DNA from: DASUNQ01 sp035536455
GTDB lineage: Bacteria; Acidobacteriota; Thermoanaerobaculia; Multivoradales; UBA5704
DNA: 64,000 nucleotides
Assembly: GCA_035536455.1 (NCBI GenBank)
Contig: DATLOC010000043.1
Coordinates: forward strand, 29,357-93,356
Reading direction: 5' to 3'
Notes under the pieces: generated by a model
Database searches by the model: none
What the model was told of the DNA's origin: nothing
The model's input: the letters and a program-made list of their open reading frames with translations, nothing else
Position numbers and translations under genes: made by a program
In this document: positions 15,799-23,692 of the stretch, one piece after another
How the letters are laid out: every line of letters begins with the position of its first letter
Numbering within the stretch: the stretch's first letter is position 1

Positions 15799-16764
15799 CT
15801 AGTTGTCGGGCGGCGTGTCCGGCTCGCCGCCGCCGGAGCGACGTGCACGGCCCGTGCCTCCGCCGCGGTCCTCGCTCTCGGGCTTGCCGCGCAGCAGCTT
15901 GCCGAGCCGCTCCAGCTCGGGCGGCTCCTCGCTCTTGACCTCCGGCCACTCGACGATGCGCGTCGAAGCCGCTGCGTCGAGCCGCTCCCAGAGCGCGCGG
16001 TTGCGCACCGGCGCCCCTGCCTGCGTGCGCCAGCCGCGCCGCCGCCAGGCCGGCAGCCAGCGCGTCGCGCCGTGGCGCAGGTAGTCCGAGCCGGTGTGGA
16101 AGGCGACGGCCTCCCCCGCCGGCAACCGCTCCAGCACCTCGGCGGCGGCGAGGAGATCGACCTGATTGGCGGAAGCGCCGTCGGTCTCGCCGCGCACTAG
16201 TTCCTCCTCGCCGCCGGGGCGCCGCACCAGCGCCGCCCAGGCCCCGCGTCCGCCACCGGCGGTGACGCGCAGGAAGACCTCGGTGCAGGGGACGGCGGCC
16301 GCGCCGCGCGGCGTGCGCTGGGCGCGGATCGCCGCCGCCGCCAGGCGGTCGGCGCGCTCGTTGTAGCGGTCGCCGGAGTGTCCCTTCACCCAGTCCCAGG
16401 AGATCTCGTGCTGGCGCGCCAGCTCGTCGAGCCGGCGCCAGAGGTCGATGTTCTGCACCTCGCCGGCCTTCCGCCGCCAGCCCCGCGCCACCCAGCCCGG
16501 CAGCCACTGCGTGACGCCGAGCCGCAGGTACTGCGAGTCGGTCACCAGCCGCACCCGGCTCCGCCGCCCGAGCGCCTCGAGCGCCCGGATCGCCGCCGTC
16601 AGCTCCATCCGGTTGTTCGTGCTCTGCGGCTCGCCGCCGGAAAGCTCGGTGGTCTTGCCGCTCGCCGGGTGGATGAGTATGGCGCCCCAGCCGCCGGGCC
16701 CGGGATTCGGATCGGCGCCGCCGTCGGTGTAGATCGTGACGGCGGGGAGGTCCTCGGCGGGCAC
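15799..16764 (-). CDS. rnhA: Ribonuclease HI with an extra, catalytically degenerate second RNase H domain
   Basis: A 321-residue protein, twice the usual length of RNase HI (about 150). Residues 8-150 are a full domain that hydrolyses RNA in RNA-DNA hybrids: Asp14 (YTDGG), Glu54 (NRMELTA), Asp76 (VTDSQY), His129 (KGHSGD) and Asp139 (NERADRLA). From about 163 to 280 a second copy follows with recognisable spacing (LRHGATRWLPAWRRRGWRTQ against LRLGVTQWLPGWVARGWRRK). Its acidic residues are lost: the first motif is LRVTAGGG, the Glu position is VDLLAA and the third is HTGSDY. The C-terminus is Gly/Arg-rich and probably disordered. The start is GTG 16764. The second copy could bind substrate or stabilise the enzyme. 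Confidence 0.85.
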   Translation of the reverse strand: MPAEDLPAVTIYTDGGADPNPGPGGWGAILIHPASGKTTELSGGEPQSTNNRMELTAAIRALEALGRRSRVRLVTDSQYLRLGVTQWLPGWVARGWRRKAGEVQNIDLWRRLDELARQHEISWDWVKGHSGDRYNERADRLAAAAIRAQRTPRGAAAVPCTEVFLRVTAGGGRGAWAALVRRPGGEEELVRGETDGASANQVDLLAAAEVLERLPAGEAVAFHTGSDYLRHGATRWLPAWRRRGWRTQAGAPVRNRALWERLDAAASTRIVEWPEVKSEEPPELERLGKLLRGKPESEDRGGGTGRARRSGGGEPDTPPDN

Positions 16765-16826
16765 GGCGGGGATCTTACCCGGCCCGTCTGGTGTCGGACT
16801 GGCGGAGGCGTTTGCCGCATTGCGGG

Positions 16827-17099
16827 TCAGGTATCGCCGTCACGCCGGTCTCCGTAAACTTCGGCATACAATATAAGCCAGCGCAGTTTCCTGAGTTCCA
16901 CAGAAAGACGGATCGTGACTTGCTCCGCAGGATAGGAAGTCTCGATGAAGCCTTCTGGAGGTTCAAAAGTCGCCACGGATATCGTTCCGTCGGGGTTGGG
17001 CCGTGCATATGCGGAGAACAATCTACTGCCGTCTGCGCAGACGACGTACGCCTCGTAGGGCCACTTCCGGCGCTCAGCCGAGAGCTCTATTTTGGCCAT
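16827..17099 (-). CDS. Small hypothetical protein of the lower-GC islet
   Basis: A 90-residue protein starting MAKIELSAERRKWPYEAYVV and ending in acidic and basic residues, with alternating strand-like and helical pieces. No signal peptide, membrane span or known motif is seen. Its ATG lies inside the 3' end of the DUF4238-like gene (13-base overlap), so the two are one translationally coupled unit. Base composition is visibly less GC-rich than the flanking genes, suggesting recent acquisition. A partner role with the upstream protein is inferred from coupling only. Confidence 0.55.
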   Translation of the reverse strand: MAKIELSAERRKWPYEAYVVCADGSRLFSAYARPNPDGTISVATFEPPEGFIETSYPAEQVTIRLSVELRKLRWLILYAEVYGDRRDGDT

Positions 17100-17908
17100 T
17101 CGGGCCCTGAGCCTATCTGCAATAGCGGGCCGTGGGAGCCCAAGTGCTCTGCCACGTCAGAAAGCAGCTCTGGAGTTGCCGCATCAGCTCTGCAGATCAC
17201 TTCTCTGTCCGCGTAGTGGGCGAGTAGCTGATTCGTTTCGCGCACCTGGCCTGGAGTAATCTGGTGCTCAACCTGAAGCTGTCGCGGAGGAAAGGGCCCG
17301 AGTATCCCTGCCTCGAAGCAGAGCTCGGGAGACAAGGGATAGACAATCCGAGTTCCTTCGTCGATCAACGCGCCTTGTAGAACGACAGAGTTGTCGCCCT
17401 TAACAAAGGACGTTCCGGAAGGTGCACGGTACACAACCCAGTCTCGGAGCACGATGAAAGGGACGAGCTCGCGATTGAGAGTGAAGTCGATGATGTTGGA
17501 CAGGGCCGCGGCGATGGCCTCGTCTGTTGACTCGAAAAGATTGTCGATCGGGTCAAGCTTGAGATGGGATACGACTTGCTCGGGGATTCCCGCAAGGTCG
17601 AGAAGATGCGATGGTGTGCGCGCAAACTGGCATAGCAACCAATGAGACCAGAGATGGCGCTGCTCAGGGGAGAGGATTTTCCCTTCTAGAAGGAACCGGT
17701 ACACCGGTGCGACGGCGTTCTCGAATCTCCCGAGCGCCTCCTCTATCGCAGGCGGGTAGAGCCCGCGCTCGTGCCCCCAGTGGTTGGGGCCGGACGGGGC
17801 GGCCACCACACCAGCCGAGGAGCGTCGGAGAACTAAGAGCCTGCCATGCTCGTTTGCCCACGGTTCATTTGTGAATCGAGGGCTTATGTGGTTTCTTGGG
17901 GACTCCAT
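17087..17908 (-). CDS. DUF4238-like protein, first gene of a lower-GC islet
   Basis: A 273-residue soluble protein starting MESPRNHISPRFTNEPWA, the type of N-terminal His-x-x-Pro-x-Phe motif seen in DUF4238 proteins. Further blocks are RHLWSHWLLCQFARTPSHL, FIVLRDWVVYRAPSG, and a GDNSVVL followed by IVYPLSPELCF, which also fit that family. No catalytic function is established for the family; members occur sporadically in accessory regions. Codon usage and GC are lower than in neighbouring genes. It is coupled to the 90-residue gene downstream. The family assignment is moderate and the accessory nature is inferred. Confidence 0.6.
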   Translation of the reverse strand: MESPRNHISPRFTNEPWANEHGRLLVLRRSSAGVVAAPSGPNHWGHERGLYPPAIEEALGRFENAVAPVYRFLLEGKILSPEQRHLWSHWLLCQFARTPSHLLDLAGIPEQVVSHLKLDPIDNLFESTDEAIAAALSNIIDFTLNRELVPFIVLRDWVVYRAPSGTSFVKGDNSVVLQGALIDEGTRIVYPLSPELCFEAGILGPFPPRQLQVEHQITPGQVRETNQLLAHYADREVICRADAATPELLSDVAEHLGSHGPLLQIGSGPEWPK

Positions 17909-17928
17909 GGTCAGGTCTCGCTAACGCT

Positions 17929-17958
17929 TGTATATCCTGCTCTGCGGCTACTTGACCA
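17929..17958 (-). promoter_or_regulatory. Possible promoter for the lower-GC islet
   Basis: Read on the minus strand, TATACA (17929-17934) lies about 20 bases before the ATG of the DUF4238-like gene, and TGGTCA (17953-17958) lies 18 bases upstream of it. The -10 match is good and the -35 match is weak. Nothing else promoter-like is seen between 17909 and 18148. Confidence 0.3.
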
Positions 17959-18148
17959 CAGGGGCGCCGCCATCGGCGCTGCGGGAGCGAACCGAGCCGG
18001 GACGACGGTTGCCGACGCACGGCGAGCGTTACCGAAGCGTCGCGAAGGTTGCTGAGGCACGGACGGTCGCGGGGCGCCCGCTGGGGTCGCTGAGCGCCGA
18101 TCTCGAACGCGCCGTTTTCCTGCCCGCCCTGCGCCAGAATCCGTTGGT

Positions 18149-19372
18149 GTGAGAATCCCGGCGGTCCTTGCCGGTCCGCTCCTTCTCTTGGTGCTCGCCG
18201 GCTGTTTGGTGCCGCCGCCGGCGGTGGAGCCGCTGCCGGCGCTTTGGTTGCGGCGCGGAACCGGCGCCGGGCGGCTCGTCGTCCTGCTTCCCGGGCGCGG
18301 CGATCGGGCGGCGGACTTCGCGCGGCACGGCTTCGCTGGGGAGCTGGCACGGCGTGGGATCGCCGCCGACGTCGTGGCCGGCGACGCGCATGCTGGCTAT
18401 TACGCCGAGCGCAACGTCGTCGCGCGGCTCCACGCCGACCTCCTGGCGCCGGCGCGCGCGCAGGGCTACCGGGAGATCTGGCTGGTAGGGATCTCGCTCG
18501 GCGGCCTCGGGGCGCTGCTCACCGCCATCGAGCACCCGGAGGACGTCGACGGCCTCGTCCTCCTAGCCCCCTTCCTCGGCGAGACCTTGCCGGCCGAGAT
18601 CGCCGGCGCGGGCGGTCTCGCGGCCTGGGAACCGCGCGAAGGAGCTACCGGCTTCCTCTCCGAAGACGGCCTCTGGCGCCACCTCCGCCGCTACGCCCGC
18701 GGCGAGCCGGGGTTGCCGCCGCTCTGGCTCGGCTACGGCACGCGCGACCGCTTCGCGCCGGTCAACGGCCTGCTCGCCGCAGCGCTGCCGCCGGAGCGCG
18801 TCGCCCGCCGCCCCGGCGGCCACACTTGGCGCACCTGGAAAGCTCTCTGGCGCGACCTTCTCGATCGCGACCTGCTGCCACGCGAACGGTCCCGGCAGCG
18901 CCGGGAGATGCCGCCCCGACACCGGAAGATGTTGCCCCGACCCCGGAAGGATGACGCCGCAGCGCCGCGAGACGTTCCCGCGGGGCTAGGAGACATCCTC
19001 GCCGACCCCGGTGATCTCCCCCCCGGCCCTGGAGACATCCCGGCGGGACCCGGAGACATCCCGGCAGCGCCTGGAGATGTTCCGGATGCACCAGGGAATC
19101 TATCTTTTGCACCAAAAGATCGATCTCCAGCCGCGGAAGATGTATCTCCAGCCGTCGGAGGTATATCTCCAGGGCCCGGAGATATATCTCCGGCCGCTCG
19201 GAATCTATCTGGAGGGCCTGGAAATCTATCTTTCGCACCTGGGAATCGATTCCCGGTGCATGCCGGAACATCTCCAGGCACCGCGGCGGGATCTCCCGGC
19301 GACGGGAGAGGCCTTCCCGGGGCGCGGCGGATTGACCAGAATGGCGTAACTACCGCTTCGCCAGGAGGGTGA
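18149..19372 (+). CDS. Alpha/beta-hydrolase lipoprotein whose 3' end reads through a 21-bp array
   Basis: A 407-residue frame from GTG 18149. A lipoprotein signal peptide (lipobox LAGC) precedes an alpha/beta-hydrolase core. Landmarks are LVVLLPGRGDRAADF, the nucleophile elbow GISLGG, the acid in YGTRDRF and the base in PGGHTW. The hydrolase fold ends near residue 245. From about codon 246 to the stop the protein is encoded by the 21-bp tandem array, giving a heptapeptide repeat of type PGD(I/L)(P/S)xA, about 20 copies and disordered-looking. The stop overlaps the 3' end of the convergent zinc-ribbon gene by 23 bases. The hydrolase assignment is good; whether the repeat tail is a true part of the protein is uncertain. 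Confidence 0.75.
   Translation: MRIPAVLAGPLLLLVLAGCLVPPPAVEPLPALWLRRGTGAGRLVVLLPGRGDRAADFARHGFAGELARRGIAADVVAGDAHAGYYAERNVVARLHADLLAPARAQGYREIWLVGISLGGLGALLTAIEHPEDVDGLVLLAPFLGETLPAEIAGAGGLAAWEPREGATGFLSEDGLWRHLRRYARGEPGLPPLWLGYGTRDRFAPVNGLLAAALPPERVARRPGGHTWRTWKALWRDLLDRDLLPRERSRQRREMPPRHRKMLPRPRKDDAAAPRDVPAGLGDILADPGDLPPGPGDIPAGPGDIPAAPGDVPDAPGNLSFAPKDRSPAAEDVSPAVGGISPGPGDISPAARNLSGGPGNLSFAPGNRFPVHAGTSPGTAAGSPGDGRGLPGARRIDQNGVTTASPGG
18883..19300. repeat. Degenerate 21-bp tandem array (array 2), about 20 units
   Basis: Units recur every 21 bases from about 18904 to 19261, with a core like GGAGATNTATCTCC followed by a GC-rich spacer. Many cores are palindromic: GGAGATATATCTCC near 19178 and GGGAATCGATTCCC near 19241 are perfect 14-base palindromes. 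The 5' units are GC-rich and decayed, while the 3' units are AT-richer and closer to consensus. It lies in frame at the 3' end of the alpha/beta-hydrolase gene, between convergent genes. The size and position match array 1 near 1.2 kb. Confidence 0.85.
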
Positions 19373-19922
19373 AGAGCAGCCGGGCGGCGAAGTAGGCCCA
19401 GGGGATCCAGCGGGAGTCGCTCAGGGTTTCGTACCAGGGCGGCTCCGGCGGCTCGTTCGCCTGCCGCTGCCGCGCGCGGCGGCGCAGCTCCTGCCACTGG
19501 GCGTCGCGGACTTCCGCCTTCGGCCCCGCTTCGCCGCCCGCGTGCACCCAGCGCAGCAGCCGGTCCAGCTCCTCCAGGTCGAACCAGGCGCCGTGCTTCT
19601 CGCAGACGTCGAGGACGACGCCGCTCTTCTGCGCGTAGTTCTGCCGCCGCATCACGGCGCCGCAGCGGGGGCAGGAGCGGTAGGCGCGCGGCGGCGTGCG
19701 CGGGCCGTCGAGCAGGGGCGGACGCTCCAGCCGCGCCGGCAGCGGCGCAGGCGGCTCGCGGCGCGCGCGCTCGACGAGCGCCTGGAAGACCGCGCCGTCG
19801 AGCCAGAAGCCGCCGCAGGCGTCGCACTCCAGGAGCTCGACCGGCGGCGGTCCGGGCTCGCGAAGGGACAGGCCCTGCTTGTCGCCGCAGGCGGGACAGG
19901 CGGGCTCCGCGAGCAGGCGCAC
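19350..19922 (-). CDS. Double zinc-ribbon (TFIIB-type) protein with a C-terminal hydrophobic segment
   Basis: A 190-residue protein from GTG 19922. Two zinc-ribbon units of the zf-TFIIB type are visible: CPACG with CDACGGFWLD (residues about 9-45), and CPRCG with CEKHGAWFD (about 84-115), the second using a Cys-x-x-His pair. A charged helical region and a membrane-like C-terminus (WAYFAARLLFTLLAKR) follow. The gene starts three bases after the stop of the broken carbonic anhydrase gene, so they share a transcript. It is probably a membrane-tethered zinc protein of unknown partner. Confidence 0.7.
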   Translation of the reverse strand: MRLLAEPACPACGDKQGLSLREPGPPPVELLECDACGGFWLDGAVFQALVERARREPPAPLPARLERPPLLDGPRTPPRAYRSCPRCGAVMRRQNYAQKSGVVLDVCEKHGAWFDLEELDRLLRWVHAGGEAGPKAEVRDAQWQELRRRARQRQANEPPEPPWYETLSDSRWIPWAYFAARLLFTLLAKR

Positions 19923-19925
19923 GGC

Positions 19926-20696
19926 TCAGTCGCGGCTTTGCGACACGCGACGGCCCTCCCGCTCCTTGAGCGGGCGGGCGGTGTCTCGGTAGCGGCTGAG
20001 GAAGCTGTCGATCTGGTCACCGGACACCGTGAGCTTCTGCTTCAGGACATGCCAAAGCATCCCTTCGGTGCAGGCCGGTGTGGTGAGCGATCCCTCATAG
20101 TGGTAGTAGCCGTGCGGTTCCGGCGGCAGCAGGGCGCGCGGATGGAGCGTGGCGACGCCACCGGGCGCTGCAGCCAGGAAGGCCTTGAAGGCCGCGTTCT
20201 CCTCCCCGCCCTCGGACACGCGCACACCGACGACGGCCGCGACCTGGCCGCGGTCGTTGTGGTGGACGAGGTGGAGCTCCAGATCGCGCTCCGGCCGCGG
20301 CTCCGGACAGTGCTCGCAGGGGTTGTGAAAGTGGAACTGGGCCAAGGGGTATTTCTGACGCCCGACCTGCAGGTAGAGCGGCTCCGTGGCGGCCTGCGTT
20401 TGGGCCTGAAGCTCCTAGTCCCAATACATCTCGACGACCTTGAACACCGCCTCACGGTATTTGAACTCGAGCCTCGGCAGGGTAGCCGGCTCGGCGGGGG
20501 CGAGGTCGATCGGCGACTGCTTCACCCCGTTCTCGCATAGCGCGTATGGATATCGGGGCGGGCAGAGCGTCCCCCAGTGGTCGGGTCCGGTGTCGCCTCT
20601 GTAGCTCCACCGGCAGTCGGCGGCCGTCTCGGGCGCCGCGGCCGGCACGCAGGCCGCCAGCGGGAAAGCAACCAGACACGCGAGAAGCGTTCTCAC
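19926..20696 (-). pseudogene. Alpha-carbonic anhydrase lipoprotein interrupted by an in-frame TAG
   Basis: The N-terminal part (ATG 20696) has a lipoprotein signal (lipobox LAAC), WSYRGDTGPDHWGTLCPP and GVKQSPIDL, the standard alpha-carbonic anhydrase entry. It reaches FKVVEMYWD and then TAG at 20415-20417. In the same frame, with no other stop, the protein continues ELQAQTQAATEPLYLQVG to the zinc-binding QFHFHNPCEH and ELHLVHHN, then SLTTPACTEG and the end at 19926. All three zinc histidines lie after the stop. The family hydrates CO2 to bicarbonate. A nonsense mutation, a sequencing error or readthrough could explain this. Translation restart at TTG 20345 would not give a complete fold. Confidence 0.75.
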
Positions 20697-20753
20697 GGCG
20701 GGCCTCCTTTCAGAAACGATGGGGTGGCGCCGCGAGACTACCGCAGTTCCGGC

Positions 20754-21368
20754 TCAGTGCTCTGCGGCGGTGCCGGCGCTCCAGGGGGGGACGACGTCGT
20801 TCATGCGCGCGTAGGCGATCGCCTGGCCGAGGTGCTCGTGCATGTGGTTGGCGAGGGTGAAGAAGAGCTCGCGTACGGTGGCCTCGCGGCCGAAGGCTTG
20901 GACGCGCCGCTCGAGGTCGACCGGCGAAGCCTTCTCGAACTCGTCGCGGACGTGGGCGATCGAGCGGTCGAGGAGCGCCACGAGCTGCGCCTTCTCGGGC
21001 GGCGCCTGCTGCAGGGCGGCGGCGTCCACCCCTTCGAGGGCCGGCGCGTCCCAGAGGCGCGGCAGCAGGACGTTGGTCGCCACGACGTGGGCGTAGACCT
21101 CGCCGACCGAGCGCACCCCCTCGCCCGGGCGCCAGCGATAGAGCTCGGCGGGGGTGGCCTCGGCGAGCGCGCCGAGCTTCTCGTCGAGGTCTGCCAGGGC
21201 GCGCAGGTACTCGCCGCGGAAGCCGGGGTCGGCGGGCGCGGGCGTCGGGGGGGCCGCGGGGGCGGGCGGGTCGGGAGTCAGGTCGAGGATGGTCTCGGCG
21301 GCGGCGGGCGCGGGGGCGAGCGCGGCGGCGAAGACGAGCAAGGCGATCCAGCGGAGTGGTTGCTTCAT
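20754..21368 (-). CDS. Secreted DinB-like (YfiT/DinB fold) protein
   Basis: A 204-residue protein with a signal peptide (MKQPLRWIALLVFAAALAPAPAAA) and a Pro-rich linker. A four-helix DinB-type domain follows, with the usual three metal-ligand positions: HVVATN, then NHMHEHLGQA near the C-terminus. Members bind divalent metal and many are thiol-dependent transferases; the substrate here is unknown. An exported DinB protein is less common than a cytoplasmic one. The start at 21368 is chosen because it opens the signal peptide. The gene is divergent from the MscS-FHA gene and upstream of the carbonic anhydrase. Confidence 0.7.
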   Translation of the reverse strand: MKQPLRWIALLVFAAALAPAPAAAETILDLTPDPPAPAAPPTPAPADPGFRGEYLRALADLDEKLGALAEATPAELYRWRPGEGVRSVGEVYAHVVATNVLLPRLWDAPALEGVDAAALQQAPPEKAQLVALLDRSIAHVRDEFEKASPVDLERRVQAFGREATVRELFFTLANHMHEHLGQAIAYARMNDVVPPWSAGTAAEH

Positions 21369-21455
21369 ACGGCGGTCTCCTCGGGCAGGTTGCGCGGACC
21401 CAGGGTGCAAAAGCGCGCCGCCGGCCGTTTCATTCCGGCTAAGATCGGCGCACCG

Positions 21456-22733
21456 ATGAATCTCGCGCTCGCCACCCTGGCCGGCCTATCGGTGCTGGCG
21501 GTCCTGGTCTGGCTGCTGCTCCAGCTCCAGCGCACCTCGTTCCTGGCGCGGCAGCTCGCCTTTCCGCTCTACGTCGCGGCGGCGACGGCGGGGCTGTGGA
21601 CCGCCACCCTCTTCCCCGCCGGCAAACGGGCGCTGCCGGCCTTCGAGTGGGCGCTCGTCTTCCTGGTCTGCGTCACCGTCCTGCGCGTCCTCGGCCTCTT
21701 CCTCTTCGAGGTCCACCTCCACGGCCGGCGCGGCCTGCGGCTGCCGCCGCTGCTGCCGGCGGTGGCGATGGGGCTGGCCTACGCCGTCACCGCGCTGATC
21801 AGCCTCAAGCTCAAGTTCCAGGACCTCTCGTTCACCGCCCTCCTCGCCTCGACCGCCGTCACCTCGCTGGTCCTCGGCCTCGCGCTGCAGCCCATCCTCG
21901 CCAACTTCTTCGCCGGCCTGGTCGTCAGCCTCGAGCGGCCGTTCCGCATCAACGACTGGATCAAGGTCGGGGACGTCGAGGGGCGCGTCGTGGCGATCAA
22001 CTGGCGCACCACGCACCTGCGCACGCGCGACAACGACAACGTGATCTTCCCCAACAGCAAGATCTCCGACGAGCGCGTCCTCAACTACTTCTACCCCCAG
22101 CCGATGCACCTGGAGCGGATCGTCGTCGGCGTCCACTACCGCACGCCGCCCTACCGCGTGCGCCGCGCCCTGCTGGAGTGCGCGGCCGGGGTGCCCGGGG
22201 CGCTGGAGAAGCCGACGCCGGAGGTCTACCTGCTCGCCTTCGGTGACAGCGCCGTGACCTACGAGCTGCGGGTGTGGATCGAGGACATCGCGCAGCAGCC
22301 GCGCATCGCCAGCGACCTGCGCACCAGGATCTGGGAGGAGTTCAAGCGCGAGGGGCTGGTCATCCCCTACCCCATCCAGACCCTCGAGCTGGCGCCGCGG
22401 GCGCGGGCGCGCCTGCCGCAGAGCGAGGAGGGGCCGCCGCCGGCGCGCCTCTTCGTCGCCGAGGGGCCGGACCGCGGCCGGTCGCTGGAGCTCGACGGCG
22501 CGGCGGTGACCCTCGGGCGCTCGCGCGGCTGCGCGCTCCCCCTCTCCGACCCCAACGCCAGCAAGGAGCACCTCAAGATCGAATGGACCCCGGAGGGCTA
22601 TCTGATGTCCGACCTCGGCAGCAGCTTCGGCACCCTGGTCAACGGCCGGCCGGCGACCACCGCCCTGCTCCGGCCGCTCGACCGCATCGCCGTCGGCGAG
22701 ACGACCATCGTCTTCGAGAGCGATGCCCGCTGA
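21456..22733 (+). CDS. MscS-type mechanosensitive channel fused to a C-terminal FHA domain
   Basis: A 425-residue protein. Four or five N-terminal hydrophobic segments (residues 1-150) lead into the MscS pore and cytoplasmic domain: LVLGLALQPILANFFAGLVVSLERPF, the beta domain IKVGDVEGRVVAINWRTTHL and NDNVIFPNSKI. After about residue 310 comes an FHA domain: LFVAEGPDRGRSLEL, VTLGRSRGCALPL, DPNASKEHLKIEW, and GSSFGTLVNG. FHA domains bind phosphothreonine, so the channel may be recruited or gated by Ser/Thr phosphorylation. The downstream kinase-like gene overlaps it by 11 bases, which fits that idea. Confidence 0.85.
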   Translation: MNLALATLAGLSVLAVLVWLLLQLQRTSFLARQLAFPLYVAAATAGLWTATLFPAGKRALPAFEWALVFLVCVTVLRVLGLFLFEVHLHGRRGLRLPPLLPAVAMGLAYAVTALISLKLKFQDLSFTALLASTAVTSLVLGLALQPILANFFAGLVVSLERPFRINDWIKVGDVEGRVVAINWRTTHLRTRDNDNVIFPNSKISDERVLNYFYPQPMHLERIVVGVHYRTPPYRVRRALLECAAGVPGALEKPTPEVYLLAFGDSAVTYELRVWIEDIAQQPRIASDLRTRIWEEFKREGLVIPYPIQTLELAPRARARLPQSEEGPPPARLFVAEGPDRGRSLELDGAAVTLGRSRGCALPLSDPNASKEHLKIEWTPEGYLMSDLGSSFGTLVNGRPATTALLRPLDRIAVGETTIVFESDAR

Positions 22734-23691
22734 GACGCCGGAGCGGCTCGGTCCCTATCAGGTGCTGGCCCCGCTCGGCCGGCGCGGCTCGCTGGTCGTC
22801 TACGACGGGGTGGAGGCGGCGAGCAACCGCCCGGTGACGCTCAAGGCGCTGCAGCCTCGCCTGGCCGAGAACCCAGAGGCGGTGCGCCGCTTCGAGGCGG
22901 CGGTGGAGGCGGCGGCCCGGCTCCCCCACCACGCGCACGTGCTGCCCGTCCTCGGCCGCGGCCAGGAGGACGGCGTCCCCTTCGCCGCCTTCGAGCGCTT
23001 CTCCGGCACGCCGCTGCACGAGGTGCTGCGGCAGCGGCGGCTGTCGCTGCAGGAGGCGATGGAGGTCGTCAAGGCGATCTGCCGCGGCCTCCAGCACGCC
23101 CACGCGCGCGGCCTGATGCACGGCAACCTCGACCCCTGGACGGTGCTGGTGGCGCCCGACCTCTCGGAAGTCCAGCTCACCGACTTCGGCCTCGGCCGGC
23201 TGCCGGCGCCGACCAGCCTGACGACGACGATCAACACCACCGAGATCACCCTCAGCGGCTTCCACTACCTCGCCCCCGAGCTCCTGGAGATGAACGCCCA
23301 GGGCGACGCCCGCGCCGACCTCTACTCGGCCGGCGTCATGTTCCACGAGATGCTGACCGGCCGGGCGCCGGGGGGGAAGTTCAGCCTGCCGAGCCAGCTG
23401 AACGGCGAGCTGCCGTCGGAGATCGACGTCGTCGTGCTGAAGTGCCTGGCCCGCCGCCCCGAGGACCGCTACCGCAGCGCCGGCGAGCTGCTGGCCGAGC
23501 TGGAGCGGCTGGAGGAGGCGCTCCGCCTGCGCCTCCTCTCCGAGCTGCGCGGCATCACCCGCGGGACCTCGCGCCTCCTCGGCGGCGGCGAGGAGGCCGG
23601 CAGCGGCGGCGGCAAGCGGACGCTGCTGCTGGTCGTGGCGATCGCCGTCCTGCTGGCGCTCCTCGCCGCGGCCGGGCTGCTGCTGACCTGA
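22723..23691 (+). CDS. Ser/Thr kinase-like protein with a mutated catalytic loop (probable pseudokinase), membrane-anchored
   Basis: A 322-residue protein: a protein-kinase fold (residues 10-265) and one C-terminal membrane helix (about 298-320). The Gly-rich loop is LGRRGSLVVYDG, the ATP lysine is present (Lys41, PVTLKAL) and DFG is intact (154-156). The catalytic loop, normally HRDLKPEN, reads HGNLDPWT (133-140): the catalytic Asp is Asn135, the Lys is Asp137 and the metal Asn is Thr140. Transfer of phosphate is therefore doubtful, though ATP binding may remain. It overlaps the MscS-FHA gene by 11 bases, suggesting a joint membrane complex in which it acts as a scaffold or sensor. Confidence 0.8.
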   Translation: MPAETPERLGPYQVLAPLGRRGSLVVYDGVEAASNRPVTLKALQPRLAENPEAVRRFEAAVEAAARLPHHAHVLPVLGRGQEDGVPFAAFERFSGTPLHEVLRQRRLSLQEAMEVVKAICRGLQHAHARGLMHGNLDPWTVLVAPDLSEVQLTDFGLGRLPAPTSLTTTINTTEITLSGFHYLAPELLEMNAQGDARADLYSAGVMFHEMLTGRAPGGKFSLPSQLNGELPSEIDVVVLKCLARRPEDRYRSAGELLAELERLEEALRLRLLSELRGITRGTSRLLGGGEEAGSGGGKRTLLLVVAIAVLLALLAAAGLLLT

Positions 23692-23692
23692 C

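Noticed and set aside
18762..19271. Minus-strand frame through array 2 reading leucine-rich heptads (LEIYLRA type)
   Set aside because: Another by-product of the 21-bp period; it lies opposite the hydrolase frame and has no ribosome site.
20095..20424. Frameshift instead of nonsense mutation in the carbonic anhydrase
   Set aside because: The alternative frame gives noise, while the original frame resumes good carbonic anhydrase sequence right after the TAG.
19926..20696. Pyrrolysine or other TAG recoding in the carbonic anhydrase
   Set aside because: No suppressor or pyl genes are in the window and other genes in the window use TAG as a normal stop, for example at 1178-1180.
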